Source: Patiria pectinifera
Lineage: Eukaryota > Echinodermata > Asteroidea > Valvatida > Asterinidae
Reading direction: 5' to 3'
NCBI GenBank assembly: GCA_029964075.1
Contig: CM057136.1
Location: 1,178,001-1,242,000 of the forward strand
DNA: 64,000 nucleotides
Below are positions 13,501 through 22,775 of the stretch, one piece after another. The position numbers were made by a program, and so were the translations under genes. Under the pieces are notes generated by a model. That model saw only the letters and a program-made list of their open reading frames with translations. It did no database searches and had not been told where the DNA came from. Within the stretch, counting starts at the first letter, position 1, and every line of letters begins with the position of its first letter.

Positions 13501-16464
13501 TACTCGCCGGGGCAGTCGTCCGAGGCAGTACCGCTACACTATTTTCCTAGCAATATAAAAGTTATTCACTTTTGAATGATTCATCGAACCAAAAAATCCA
13601 ACGTGTAGTTAATATTAAATATTTCTACACAAAATTTCATTCATTGGCTGCCAATAATTCTGCTCTTGCAAGGCTGGTTCATTTGTAAACAACATGAAAG
13701 CTCTTTCTCAAAGTAGACTATTGCCATTTTGCAATAGGCTGGTTGCGGGCAAACATTGCTGTTGTGATCTTGAATTCAGGAGGCGGGATGCAGACCTATT
13801 GATGTCATGCATATAATTTGCATACATTAAACGGATCTCCGTGTTATGCATTGAAGATTCACCGCTAGTTAACGGACCCCATATTTGAAGTCCAAAGGAC
13901 AATGGGGTCAGGGAACCAGACTATTCTCAAAGGTTCAAGGACACCCAAGATCGGTAGCAGTTTTTCCTTAAAACAAAACATGAAAATTGAAAATTTGTTC
14001 TGATAAACTAGATATCCATTTTTCTTAAAAGCACAGGGTATGCAACTGTAAACATTCCCAAATTGTGTTGCAATACTAATAGCATAAATTTGAACTGGTT
14101 AAAAAATAACCACTTAATTACACTTATTAGTACTTATCTCCACATGATGTATCATTCCTATTGGAGATGGTGATTATAATGGATTATTCATTGAAGTAGG
14201 ACATCATTGAAGTTTATATTTAACCAGTAAAAAATAACTGTTAGTTGCATTAAGTAGTTACAATAACTCTTGGCAATAACGAGTTACAGATTGTTACAGT
14301 AATGAGTATCTCCACATGATGTTTGCTTCCTATTGAATCATTGATTGTAACGATTGCTCATTGTTTTTCCGCAGTCACCTAAGCGAGTCCGAGTTGATGC
14401 CAATGCGTGCCCAGCTTCTTCCTATGGAACCTTGTACTGATGCATTCATCGCAAGCTGCGATACCAATGACGATGACTTGATCTCTATCGTTGAGTGGGG
14501 TACCTGCATGGGACTGAATGAGGGTATGTCCTGGATTAACCTTAAACTCTCTAGGCATTTTTACTAGGATGCAACCTCAATCCTGCATAATTCTCCAACT
14601 GCGTGTATGTAAGAACTGCATACAGCCACAAACCTCCAGAATCCTCAGTTATTTCTTTAATGTGGTCTTTGGAGGGGTGACCACTGCCTCAATCCTGTAA
14701 AATCCTCAAGCAATCACTGTCAATATGTTGAGGCAGAGCCAGTGTCATCCTGGAGCAGTGCAGAGGATTTCAAGCATAATCCAGGCCTAAACTTATGCAC
14801 GGCTGAGCTTAAACAACACAAGGTCCAGCCGAAGACCTTCACGCAGTGCATCCTCCAAAATCAGCCTCACATTTTTTCCATGTAACCTCAATCCTGCAAA
14901 ATCCTCCATTTTTCCATTTTACAAAGAGAATTTTTGAGTATTTTGGAAGGTTACGGTTAAGGCACATAAGAACATTGGTAAGCTTGGAACTACACCTATC
15001 GATTTAATGAGAAAATCCTTGCTCAAATTTGAAGATAGCGATAGTACCATTACGCAATGCCTAAATGAATCCCTGTCTTCTGATTGACGGGTCGTTGATG
15101 GCATGTCATGGAATTATTCATCCCGATCAATGGCTCTAATCAGCTGACGAGGATTTATTCAGGGGTTGTATAAAACAAATCATGAATGTTTCGCATTCGT
15201 GCAATGGAAAGAATCATTTCATTCGGTGACAGATGGTATGTTCCAATCAACTCCACTTGTCACCTCATGCAATTATTCTTACCATTGCACTCATAAACAT
15301 TCATTATTATGTGTAACACTGTGTGAACCCCTTCTGTCTTAAACAATATCACTCAGAAAAAAATCATTGAACTTAAAAAGGTGGTTTTAAAAAGTGTGCC
15401 TTTAAATTTAAGATTGTAGTGAAGTGAGTGCATGGTTTCGATAATGTTCATACTATCTGTACCCAGAAAATCACATTGGTACCGCCCTCTCATTCGCTCA
15501 GAAATGTGGCTTACTATGCATAGCTGGTGAGCAGAAAAAGTTGCAATCGAGCAATCGAAAGAGTAATCGTTTCAGTTTAGCTGTAATCCACCATAGTACA
15601 TGTACTTTTCAGTATGTTGGTGCACAGGTGTTACGGTCTAACACAATCCCTTTAGTAGGCGTTTTGGTGAACATAATCCCTTCTCAAAGTGTCTAAATAC
15701 ATGCAGATGGATAGAGGCCCTCTTCTCTCAAGAAAACATTTCAAGCCAAACAAAAGTGTTTGACATGCCCAGATTACGCTGTATTTAGCCAGTACCCGTG
15801 CGAGAAAAGTTAGAGATTTATCTCCTTGTTTTTTGGCCTGGCCATCCCTCCCCCTCCACAACAGTCTGAGGCTACATATATTTAGCTAAAAAAGATGAGA
15901 AACCACTAGTTTCCCCAGCTTCAAATCAAGACTTGGCCTAGTGAGTGACAGGATGATTGATGGCCTTCTGATAACAGCAGCTACTTTAATGCTGTATACT
16001 CACAATACAATACAAATAACGTACTACATGTGACATACATGTAACAAATCCTATTGGAGTTGGCCTGGGTCTGATCTTTGCCTCAGAAATTCTGGGTCAA
16101 AATTTCAACCAGGGCTGAAGGGACACCCACGATTCTTTTGAAGTTTTGTCTTAAGAGGAAACTTGTGAAGTATGAAGACAAAATGACAGAGTAATTCAAA
16201 CTTATTTTAAAATGTACTGACAATGTCAGTACAATGCTTTATGTTTGTTATAACCAGAATTTGTATTAACAGAGTTTGTAGTAATGACAGTGGACTGTAC
16301 ATGTACTGTAACACACCACAGAGTTAAAACTATAACATAAGTACACAAAGATTACATGTAGGTCCTTTCTGCATTCCCTAATAAATGGATGGTAATTCCC
16401 TAATGAATAGATGTTAATTTTCTGATTTGGTTGTAATTTCATTGCAGAGGAGATCCTGTACTAG
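1522..16464 (+). CDS. SPARC: SPARC / osteonectin, copy 1 (6 coding exons, 277 aa)
   Basis: Secreted, calcium- and collagen-binding matricellular glycoprotein of the extracellular matrix. Joined exons are 1522-1593, 6348-6489, 10210-10443, 12538-12757, 14375-14523 and 16448-16464 (834 bases including stop; phases 0, 1, 1, 2, 1). Residues 1-18 are a hydrophobic signal peptide. Residues 25-71 form a short, weakly acidic N-terminal region, much less acidic than in vertebrates. The follistatin-like/Kazal module (74-149) has all ten expected cysteines, an N-glycosylation site at N117 and the family motif HLDYFGPCK. The extracellular calcium-binding domain (154-277) has the PQRMRTW helix, a variant first EF hand near 216-229 and a canonical second EF loop at 252-263 (D, N, D, S, E ligands). 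The length fits the roughly 280-300 aa family norm. No KGHK copper-binding motif is seen. Both copies look intact. Confidence 0.95.
3284..3819. mobile_element. TTAA-flanked palindromic MITE (family T), left intron 1
   Basis: Bounded by TTAA on both sides, termini AAAGGGAA / TTCCCTTT, and an internal perfect palindrome around GGTCGGCCGACC (3459-3470). Relatives lie at 8615-9137, 35434-35964, 55017-55510 and 59780-60315. TTAA duplications are typical of piggyBac and Kolobok DNA transposons. No transposase inside, so non-autonomous. Confidence 0.75.
4696..5073. mobile_element. PIF/Harbinger-type MITE (family H), left arm only
   Basis: Terminal inverted repeats begin GGCCAAAA and continue to GTCTCCGGTTTCTGGTATG. 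The flanking 3-bp target duplication is TAA (4693-4695, 5074-5076). The right arm has the empty target with a single TAA near 58895-58905. Subterminal blocks GTGGTGCGGCGACGCGGC and GCGCGCGTCGCCGTAGCC differ between the two ends. 378 bp, no coding capacity. Confidence 0.85.
5637..5757. repeat. Near-perfect hairpin, left intron 1
   Basis: About 53 bases ending in the AATTACC next to CTCGCCTCCGGCTCGG are repeated inverted almost without a spacer; arms contain TCTAAGTGGTCTTAAACAGA. Present again at 58221-58343. Surrounding sequence (about 5150-5800) repeats TTAAGACCA-type words and may be one larger element. Confidence 0.7.
5828..5975 (-). repeat. Dispersed repeat D, left intron 1
   Basis: About 145 bases (AAAACGCCCAGTTTTTAAAG to CATTATGTCCCTGG, read on -) also found at 58003-58148 and, more diverged, at 37066-37212. 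Termini and class not determined. Confidence 0.6.
6348..6489 (+). CDS. SPARC: SPARC copy 1, coding exon 2 (N-terminal region)
   Basis: Acceptor TTTTCAG|CATCAG and donor ACTG|GTAAGA, phase 0 to 1. Encodes residues 25-71, with a Lys/Arg/Met-rich first half and a Glu-rich second half (KEEPEES), the position of the vertebrate acidic domain. The protein is identical in both arms. Confidence 0.88.
7160..7705. repeat. GAGACC-rich degenerate minisatellite, left intron 2
   Basis: Two clusters (7160-7275 and 7556-7705) of short GAGACC / GGTCTC words, including the palindrome GTCTCGAGACCGGTCTCGAG. No open frame of interest. Counterparts at 56420-56590 and 56870-56990. Confidence 0.65.
7781..8112 (+). 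mobile_element. tRNA-derived SINE, left intron 2
   Basis: A tRNA-like head with polymerase III B box GGTTCGAATCC at 7830-7840, followed by a body with TTTTCTCCGGGCCCTTCAG and a (TTA)n tail at about 8098-8111. The body resembles the SINE type shared by many marine invertebrates whose conserved central part contains a TTTTCTCCGGG motif (from memory). No reverse transcriptase, as expected. Confidence 0.8.
8207..8616. repeat. Dispersed repeat B (about 410 bp, AACCCTA ends), left intron 2
   Basis: Termini AACCCTAACC and TAGGGTT are short inverted repeats. The interior is full of AATCCTGCAAAATCCTCC words and GAGGCAGAGCCAGTG. A second copy in opposite orientation lies at 14538-14958. Directly abuts the TTAA-type element at 8615. 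Confidence 0.65.
8615..9137. mobile_element. TTAA-flanked palindromic MITE (family T), left intron 2
   Basis: TTAAAGGGAATGTACATC at the start and TATATTCCCTTAA at the end. Includes the GGTCGGCCGACC palindrome, which the right-arm counterpart has lost by a short deletion. Confidence 0.75.
9388..9470 (-). mobile_element. tRNA-like SINE head, left intron 2
   Basis: On the - strand: A-box-like TGGTCGAGTGGT, then CTGCAATAGAAAGCAG where an anticodon arm would be, then B box GGTTCGAGTCC. The acceptor stem does not pair and the anticodon loop is not regular, so this is a tRNA-derived repeat rather than a working tRNA. Flanking sequence (about 9290-9600) may be its body. Confidence 0.65.
9686..10063. 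mobile_element. PIF/Harbinger-type MITE (family H), left intron 2
   Basis: GGCC termini with TTA target duplication (9683-9685, 10064-10066), same GTCTCCGGTTTCTGGTATG repeats. Lies about 145 bases upstream of SPARC exon 3. The copy is present in both arms (54101-54469). Confidence 0.85.
10210..10443 (+). CDS. SPARC: SPARC copy 1, coding exon 3 (follistatin-like/Kazal domain)
   Basis: Acceptor CCTCCACAG|ACAAG, donor TGTAAAA|GTAAGA, phase 1 to 1. Ten cysteines, NVT glycosylation site and HLDYFGPCK. Differs from the other copy at residues 75 (Ile here, Asn there) and 133 (Asn here, Ser there). Confidence 0.95.
10471..10854. mobile_element. 384-bp foldback MITE, SPARC intron 3, left arm only
   Basis: Terminal inverted repeats ATAAGCCATTTGCGAGT are perfect, and the similarity between halves continues far inward (for example TTGGTCGGGAGAATGCAAAG against its complement at 10560-10590). 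The right arm reads straight across at about 53688-53695. The insertion lies 27 bases after the exon 3 donor. The target duplication is short, TA or similar, not resolved exactly. Confidence 0.8.
10905..10998. repeat. GAGTC-rich degenerate repeat, left intron 3 (a)
   Basis: ACTCGTA/CGAGTC words repeated. Related stretches at 12186-12310, 40436-41025, 51604-51725 and 53535-53640. Confidence 0.55.
11200..11570. repeat. Degenerate tandem repeat of a TTTTGATGGATTCAGGAT unit, left intron 3
   Basis: At least eight imperfect units spaced irregularly. A shorter related patch is in intron 1 (4240-4390). The counterpart is at 52930-53300. Confidence 0.65.
12186..12310. repeat. GAGTC-rich degenerate repeat, left intron 3 (b)
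   Basis: Alternating CGAGTC, CAAGTC and GACTCG words around GGAAAATGGGACTCGAGTCC. Confidence 0.55.
12538..12757 (+). CDS. SPARC: SPARC copy 1, coding exon 4 (start of calcium-binding domain)
   Basis: Acceptor GCCGCAG|TTATGG, donor GATTT|GTAAGTG, phase 1 to 2. Encodes the collagen-binding helical region from C154 to D222, with PLHWKF matching PVHWQF in vertebrate SPARC. One silent base change from the other copy. Confidence 0.95.
14375..14523 (+). CDS. SPARC: SPARC copy 1, coding exon 5 (EF-hand pair)
   Basis: Acceptor TTCCGCAG|TCACC, donor GAGG|GTATGT, phase 2 to 1. Encodes HLSESEL, LLPMEPC and the canonical EF loop DTNDDDLISIVE followed by the closing cysteine C267. Confidence 0.95.
14538..14958. 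repeat. Dispersed repeat B, left intron 5
   Basis: Same family as 8207-8616 in opposite orientation, with AACCTTAA and ACGGTT ends. It begins only 14 bases after the exon 5 splice donor. Confidence 0.65.
16448..16464 (+). CDS. SPARC: SPARC copy 1, coding exon 6 (last five residues and stop)
   Basis: Acceptor CATTGCAG|AGGAG; codes E-E-I-L-Y then TAG. Only 17 coding bases, but phase and position fit and both arms agree. The 3' UTR follows. The AATAAA at about 18292 is the first good polyadenylation-signal candidate I noticed, which would make a 1.8-kb UTR (uncertain). Confidence 0.85.
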
Positions 16465-18580
16465 ACAAAGACGGACTTCGAGGGAGGCTGAGTCAAGACT
16501 TTTCTACATTTCTATGCAACTCGTGATAATGGTGCTACCTTTTTAGTCCGTCGATAAGTGTGCCAACTGTATAGAATAGGAATTGAAGTAGGAACCAAAT
16601 TATGTTGCTGATGGTCAAAACAAAATCCAGGCCTGTTAGAAAAAAATAAGAAGGGTAAAAATGAACCACAAAGGGAAACTGACTTTTAAAAAAAAACCTG
16701 CCTTTTTTTACTATACATTGTACATGTAAGGCCAATTGAAAAAAAAAAAACCAATTTCTTGGCCCCCCCCCCCCCCCGCTCTTTTTTTCTCCGGCTGACT
16801 CCTTTTTTGTTTTTATTCATACATTTGCAATTTTTTTTTTCCATACATTGTCAATATTTTGTCTTTTTATTTGTTTCCAACAAAATTGCAGCTATGTAAA
16901 AAGGGTTTTGGCTTCTTTTGGACACAATTTTGTATCAGTTGAGAAAATTGAAGAAGCCATCCGCCATCTTGGAAAATCGGCCATCTTGGGGGAAAAACTC
17001 ACACGTCCTTTATTTTTTCAAAAAAGCCTTCTTATTTTGTTTTTATTCGGCCTCACTGGTACTGATCACTGTACTCTGTTATTTTGGAATTGTCAACATT
17101 CATTAATTTTGACGAAAAGTTCTTTATATAAACAAATGATTAACTAGTAGTTGTGTGCTTCTAATTCTGTAGGAAAAACATTCTAACAATTTCGAAAATA
17201 TTTGAAAGATGTAGATTTGTAGGTGCAGGCGGGTTTTGTCCCTTAGTTATGAATTTTTGATATCTGATTATAGGCCAGTTTCAAACAGCAATTGTGCGAT
17301 TATTATGGAAATTGCTGGATTGAAGTTTTTATTCAAAATGGAAGATAATAGTGCGATTTCAATAATGCAAGAGCACCCTTCTGAAGCGGTTACGCTTATG
17401 CTAGGACACCTAATGCCGAAAAGAAAGTTGAATTACCAGTTTTCATATTCTTTAAAGAGAGGAAAAAACTGGTTTACATACAGGGTGAGTCAAAAAAAGC
17501 GGAACCCAAATCCCCAAAACTATATCTTTTAAACTGAGGTTTTATCGCCGGTGATGTTGGAAGATTGTGAAGGCGATTCTTGAAATTGCATTTTTGGACG
17601 AAAGATGTTTTCGTGTCATTGTGTTGAAATGGTGATATTCTTCGAACGGATTGAGCAATTTCAGTATGGTTTTCATCTAAAAGTAGCTTATCAAATTGGC
17701 TTTCCAGTTATTATTATGTTTGATGCTACATGGTTTTTTTTAAATATGAAATATAATTTTGGGGGCTTGTATACTGCTTTTTTCCGCTTCTTTTTTTTAA
17801 TCACCCTGAATGACTGCAATACATGTACAAGGTCAGGGATCACACTATCACTGCCATCTTTAATCAAAGAGGCTTTCGTATCAAGCAAAGGACAAGATTT
17901 TTTTATAAGAAAACGAAAACCATCATAATCTGTACCGGATAGTTTTTGTTAATATGTGAATTTTTAAAAGTGTAGATTTGCCAGTGTGTAGATAATGAAA
18001 ACTGCCTTTTATTCGTTTTATTTTTAACGTTTGTCGTCTATAATATTACTGCTCAATATTTGCCAGCTATATACCAAAAAAGCTTAAGCTTATGTACTCG
18101 AATATTCAGTCAGGCAAAAGTACTCGGCATGTAGTTTTATTGTAATCATCTTAAATACATGTACACGAACATCATTAAAACTTTAAAACGTTTGCACAAA
18201 CGAATAAAGCTGTACCTACATTGCCATAGACAACGAGACTAATGTCTACTCATATTCTGTATGCACAAGATTTGCGAAGATCCTTAGTTAAATAAAATGC
18301 AAGAATTGATGATGGTTGTGTCCTTTTTTTGGGGGGGGGGGGTAGTTGTCGTAGTACATGTGTACATGTATATGTATGCAGAATCTGCAAGAAATATATT
18401 GTCAGTGTGTCTGTAGAACACTTTTATTTATTTTAAAATTCAGTTAATCGTTGGAAAACGCCAGCAAGCCAGATGGAATAATTCCATGGGATGTTTACTT
18501 GTGCAAGTATGCCAATACCATTGATAATGTAAGCATTTTGATAAGGGCCTCCCTTCTTATTTCTTTGGTTCCCATTTTCC
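16465..18580 (+). other. SPARC 3' region, copy 1 (UTR and intergenic; no second gene seen)
   Basis: A/T-rich with homopolymer runs (C-run near 16770, G-run near 18335). Contains the inverted-repeat MITE at 17481-17808 and an AATAAA at about 18292. Open frames at 16848-17147 and 17236-17532 persist in both arms but resemble nothing I recognise. Confidence 0.5.
17481..17808. mobile_element. MITE with CAGGGTGA inverted termini, left arm
   Basis: Ends CAGGGTGAGTCAAAAAAAGC and the complement of CAGGGTGATTAAAAAAAAG. Roughly 328 bp. Termini are in the style of mariner/Tc1 elements but the TA duplication is not clear. The counterpart is at 46122-46449. Confidence 0.6.
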
Positions 18581-18595
18581 TATGGTGTTCTATAG

Positions 18596-19530
18596 ACGCC
18601 AAATCTGCGTCGCGTCGTGCTTTCACGTCGTGCCGTCGCGTCGTACCGTCGCGTCGTGCCGTCGTCCGTCGCGTCGTGCTGTCGCCCGTCGCGTCCGTCG
18701 CGTCGTGGCGTCGCCCGTCGCGTCGTGCCGTCGCCTCTTAAATTACCATTTCTAAGCACGTACACCGCATGAGGAAGCGACGCACCTTCACACGCGTCGG
18801 CGTCGTGCGTCGTCGATCCGTCGCGTCGTGCCGTCGCCCGTCGCGTCGTGCCGTCGCCTGTTACCTCGGGCGCTTCTAAGTAGACTGCTTGAAGAGGCGA
18901 CGCACACATTGTCCGTCGCGTCGCCGTCGCCCGTCGCCGTCGTCGCTGCCGTCGCCGCGCCGTCGCGTCGCCGTCGTCGCCGCGTGCCGCCGCGTCGCGT
19001 CGATGCCGCCGCCGTGCCGCGTCGTGCCGTCGCCGCCGTCGCCGTCGCCGTCGCGTCGTGCCGTCGCCCGCCGCGTCGCGTGCCGCCGTCGCCCGTCGCG
19101 TCGTGCCGTCGCCCGTCGCGTCGTGCCGTCGCCGCCGTCGCCGCCGTCGATGCCGTCGCCGCCGGGTCGTGCCGCCGCCGTCGCCGGTCGTGCCGCCGCC
19201 CGTCGGGTCGTGCCGCCCGTCGCCCGTGCCGCCGTCGCCGTGCCGCCGCCGTCGCCGTCGCCGTGCCGTCGCCGCCGTCGCGTCGCCGTCGCCCGTCGCG
19301 TCGCCGTCGCCCGTCGCGTCGTTCCGTCGCCCGTCACATCGTGCCGTCGCCCGTCGCGTCGTGCCATCGGCCGTTGCGTCGTGCCGCCGTCGCGTCGTGC
19401 CGTCGCCCGTCGCGTCGTGCCGCCGCCCGTCGCCGTCGCGTCGCCGCCGTCGCCGTCGCCCGTCGCGTCGTGCCGTCGCCCGTCGCGTCGTGCCGTCGCC
19501 CGTCGCGTCGTGCCGTCGCCCGTCGCGTGA
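18596..19530 (+). repeat. GC-rich 20-bp minisatellite, left arm of foldback
   Basis: Unit CGTCGCGTCGTGCCGTCGCC, with shortened and fused variants in the middle. Interrupted by unique spacers near 18737-18817 and 18858-18910. Unlike all other DNA in the window in base composition. Long open frames on both strands here are products of the repeat, not genes. Confidence 0.95.
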
Positions 19531-19677
19531 CTGTATCTTTCTTGGCAATAGGTGGCGCCTTCATTCTTCATGTACCTGTACTGTATTTATGGCATGCGCG
19601 CCGTGTGGTGACGGTGTTGCAAATTGTCGTACAGTTTGTACACGGTTTGTGGGGAGGCCAATTATTAGTGGTTGCGG

Positions 19678-20690
19678 AGGTCCGACTCAATCAATTTCAA
19701 AATACATAGACTATTTTCTGCTTCCGATTGTCAAACAACAAAGCACATATACACGCGATTCCGGGCATGTGCTTGAAAAACTAAACAACGTGGCATTGAA
19801 GCAGGATAGCCTATTGATCACATTGGATATTGTGTCCATGTATACGAACTGCCCACAAGATGAGGCAATTGAATTAGTTTGCGATGCACTTGAAGTTGCC
19901 GATAGCAGTATGTACGCAATACCCTAACCTACAAGAGAACACGCTCGCTGTCTCCTCGAACTTATCATGCATCGAAACATATTTGAATTCAATGGAAAGT
20001 TCTTCAGACAGAAAATTGGCGTGGCTATGGGAAGCGAATGCAATCCAGAAATATGCGATATAACCCTGTTCAAATATGAAAAAGAAATTATTCTCCCACA
20101 CAATTCTTCAATTGTGAGTTACATGAGATACAGGGACAACGTCTTAATAATATTTAACGGTAACGAAGACCAAAAAGAAGGGAAACTGGATACTCGAGTA
20201 GCAACCAAAAAACTGATACCTTTCAGTATCTTGCTCGAGATTCAGCCCTCCCTGAGTCAGTGTTTGGCGGTTTGATTAAGGGAGAATTAATGAGATATGA
20301 CCGTATATGCACACACTCAAAAGAATTTGAGGAGAAGGCTGAATTCTTCAAAGACAAACTTCAAAAACGCGGATACAACCAAGAAGACTTAGCCCTTCTT
20401 CCCCAAAAAGGCGAAACTCGCGTGAACTCTAAAAAGCGTGCAAAAACCGAAAAGAATATCCCGCTGGTCTTTGTTTTACCCTACCACCCACAAATTAAAC
20501 TCCAAGCTCTTAAGCAGGCCCATCTGAAAAACTGGAATCTGATCAGCGATAATGATTTTCTCAGTGCACTCTTTGCGACCCAACCCATCCTGGCATACAA
20601 ACGACAAAAAAACATAAAAGGTGGCCTGGTCCGATCAAGGATTAGCCCATCTCAACCATCCAACCAAGAAGAAAAACTTGGATGAGGAGA
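19678..20690 (+). pseudogene. Penelope-like reverse transcriptase remnant, left arm of foldback
   Basis: Conceptual pieces match Penelope-like element RT: an N-terminal ISKYIDYFLLPIV segment, the TLDIVSMYTNCPQDEAI motif, FNGKFFRQKIGVAMGSEC, a degenerate catalytic box (RYRDNVLI where FIDD is expected), and a C-terminal PLVFVLPYHPQI / LAYKRQKNI segment. No GIY-YIG nuclease was seen downstream. Broken, spread over different frames, with degenerate catalytic residues, hence old. Penelope-like elements carry no capsid or envelope. Confidence 0.8.
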
Positions 20691-21699
20691 ACGTACAAGT
20701 CCTATTGGAACTTCTTGAAGAACAGGACTAACATAATGGTCATTTAGGCATGGATTTCGAAATAAAAATAAAAAACTAGAAATGTGTTTGTGGACAAACA
20801 CAAGCTGTTTCGGCTATTTTGAAATACTCTGTGCACGTGAGTAGTGAAGCCCGTCTAACCAGGATATTAGCCCATTTTTGACGGGCTCTCGACCAATCAG
20901 AAGGCTGGATTTGGCCCCACGTGACCCTCATTAGCATAAAATGAGCAACGGGAATCTACCATTCACCACGGGGAGTGCCATGGGCGGAGGGGCTTGTGTA
21001 AATGCAAATAATTAACGGCGTGTACCATTATTATGGTATTGAGTAATATACGTATAATAAATATGAATTTTACGTAAATTGAATGTACGAAACAATTATG
21101 ATTGTCTAATTGTAGAATTTATCTTTTAGTTAAATATTATCGAGTACGGCGAACATCGTCTAGAATGGAGCATGGAGCAACCCGTAAGATTTGTTGCGAA
21201 TGACTCATCCCGGTAGTCCATTGTGCAATCCACACGGGCAAATTCGTGTACGTGTACAGACATCCCCACAAAATCGAGAAAGTTTACTGTCAGGCAAAGG
21301 ATTAGTTGGATTGGCCCTGTCGCTATGATTCTCTGTAATATAGTCTATACAAATGTTGCATTATGATTTCAGTTGCCGTCCCTACGAGTTGCGCAACGGA
21401 CCGGTAGTGAACACAGCCACCTGTTTGCGTGAGATATTCTCTCGGACAATAGACTGTAATTGGCAGCGCACGGCATGAAAGGGAGCTTCGTAATACGTGA
21501 AAGAAGTCAATGAAATTGACTGACTAAACATTATTTTATGTATACAGCCGTGCCATGGGCTGCCAATTACAGCTATTGTCCGAGGGATTATAATCGATAT
21601 AATGAACACTGTCTTGATCGAATTACGTCTTTATGCATAAGGGAAACAGCGCTATCTGATCGGACGGTGTAAATATACAATGCGTTGGATGCAGTCAGT
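20691..21699 (+). other. Non-coding inner part of foldback left arm
   Basis: Mirrored at 22776-23744. Contains GACGGGCTCTCGACCAAT and CCCCACGTGACCC near 20880-20930 and an additional small inverted pair (GGACAATAGACTGTAATTGG near 21445 against CCAATTACAGCTATTGTCC near 21561). No gene seen. Confidence 0.7.
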
Positions 21700-21707
21700 C
21701 CCATAAT

Positions 21708-22416
21708 ATAGTCTGGTTCCCAGACCAAAAGATTCTGACTTTTCCTGAAGAATCTTAGGTCAGGCAGCATCCGTGGCTAAAAATAAAAATGACAACATTG
21801 ATGGCTCTTTTTTTAAAGCTCGGCTTCGTTTCCGATTTCGCTTTATCGCTTGTAGCTTTTAATGTTCTGATCAAATTTTTAAATAAATCACTTGCTTCGT
21901 AATATCATACAGTTATGATAATACAGTTTGATGTTTCTGTAAGATAGCATTGACTAAACCTTCAAAATTAGGCACCCCAATATAGCACTGTTAGCAGGTG
22001 GAGCCGAATGAAGACCGAGTTTTGGAAAATCTCGGTAACGGTCGTCAAATTCAAAATTTTACATGACGCAGCATAAAGTTCGCCCATACGATCCGAGTAT
22101 ATTTGATGCAAAAATCGTCGTTGAATTTCAAGTTTTCTAAATGAAAGCAATGAATATTAATTATCAACTCATTTAAAATAAAATTAACAAGCAATTAGCA
22201 GTTTACTAAACTTATATTATATACTCGGAAATACTCGGCCGCTATCCGATTGTCGACGAAACAACTTCGGCAAACTTCGGAAATTTTTGGACAAAGGAGG
22301 AATTCGTCCCGTTTTAGTCACGTGACGTAAATTGTAATACAATGTACTACCTGAGGCTACCGGACCTAAGATTCATCAGGAATAGTCAGAATCTTTTGGT
22401 CTGGGAACCAGACTAT
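21708..22416. mobile_element. 709-bp DNA transposon with 8-bp target duplication, nested in the foldback
   Basis: Near-perfect 53-bp terminal inverted repeats beginning ATAGTCTGGTTCCCAGACC, flanked by CCCATAAT on both sides (21700-21707, 22417-22424). 8-bp duplications occur in the hAT and P superfamilies. No transposase. Part of its interior (about 22030-22160) recurs inverted at 22645-22776 in the other foldback arm. Confidence 0.8.
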
Positions 22417-22775
22417 CCCATAATACAGATGTACGTGTACATATATTGAAATACCTTTATTGTTATTCACATCAGTGATACAATAAGAACATTAAGAAAT
22501 TACATTCATTTATAAATAAAAACATCAACATTTTGTTCATTATCACACAGAAAACGTCAGACATGGACAAATTCAGCACACATACATGTACATACACCAA
22601 TGTAGCAGTAGTACAAAGGAAGAAGGGGGGGGGGGACCTAGGACAAAATTAATATTCATTGCTTTCATTTAGAAAACTTGAAATTCAACGACGATTTTTG
22701 CATCAAATATACTCGGATCGTATGGGCGAACTTTATGCTGCGTCATGTACAATTTTGAATTTGACGACCGTTACC

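Noticed and set aside
18580-19709. Long Arg/Ala/Pro/Ser-rich open frames on both strands (up to about 320 codons)
   Set aside because: They are translations of the 20-bp minisatellite, open in several frames at once, with no domain or start context.
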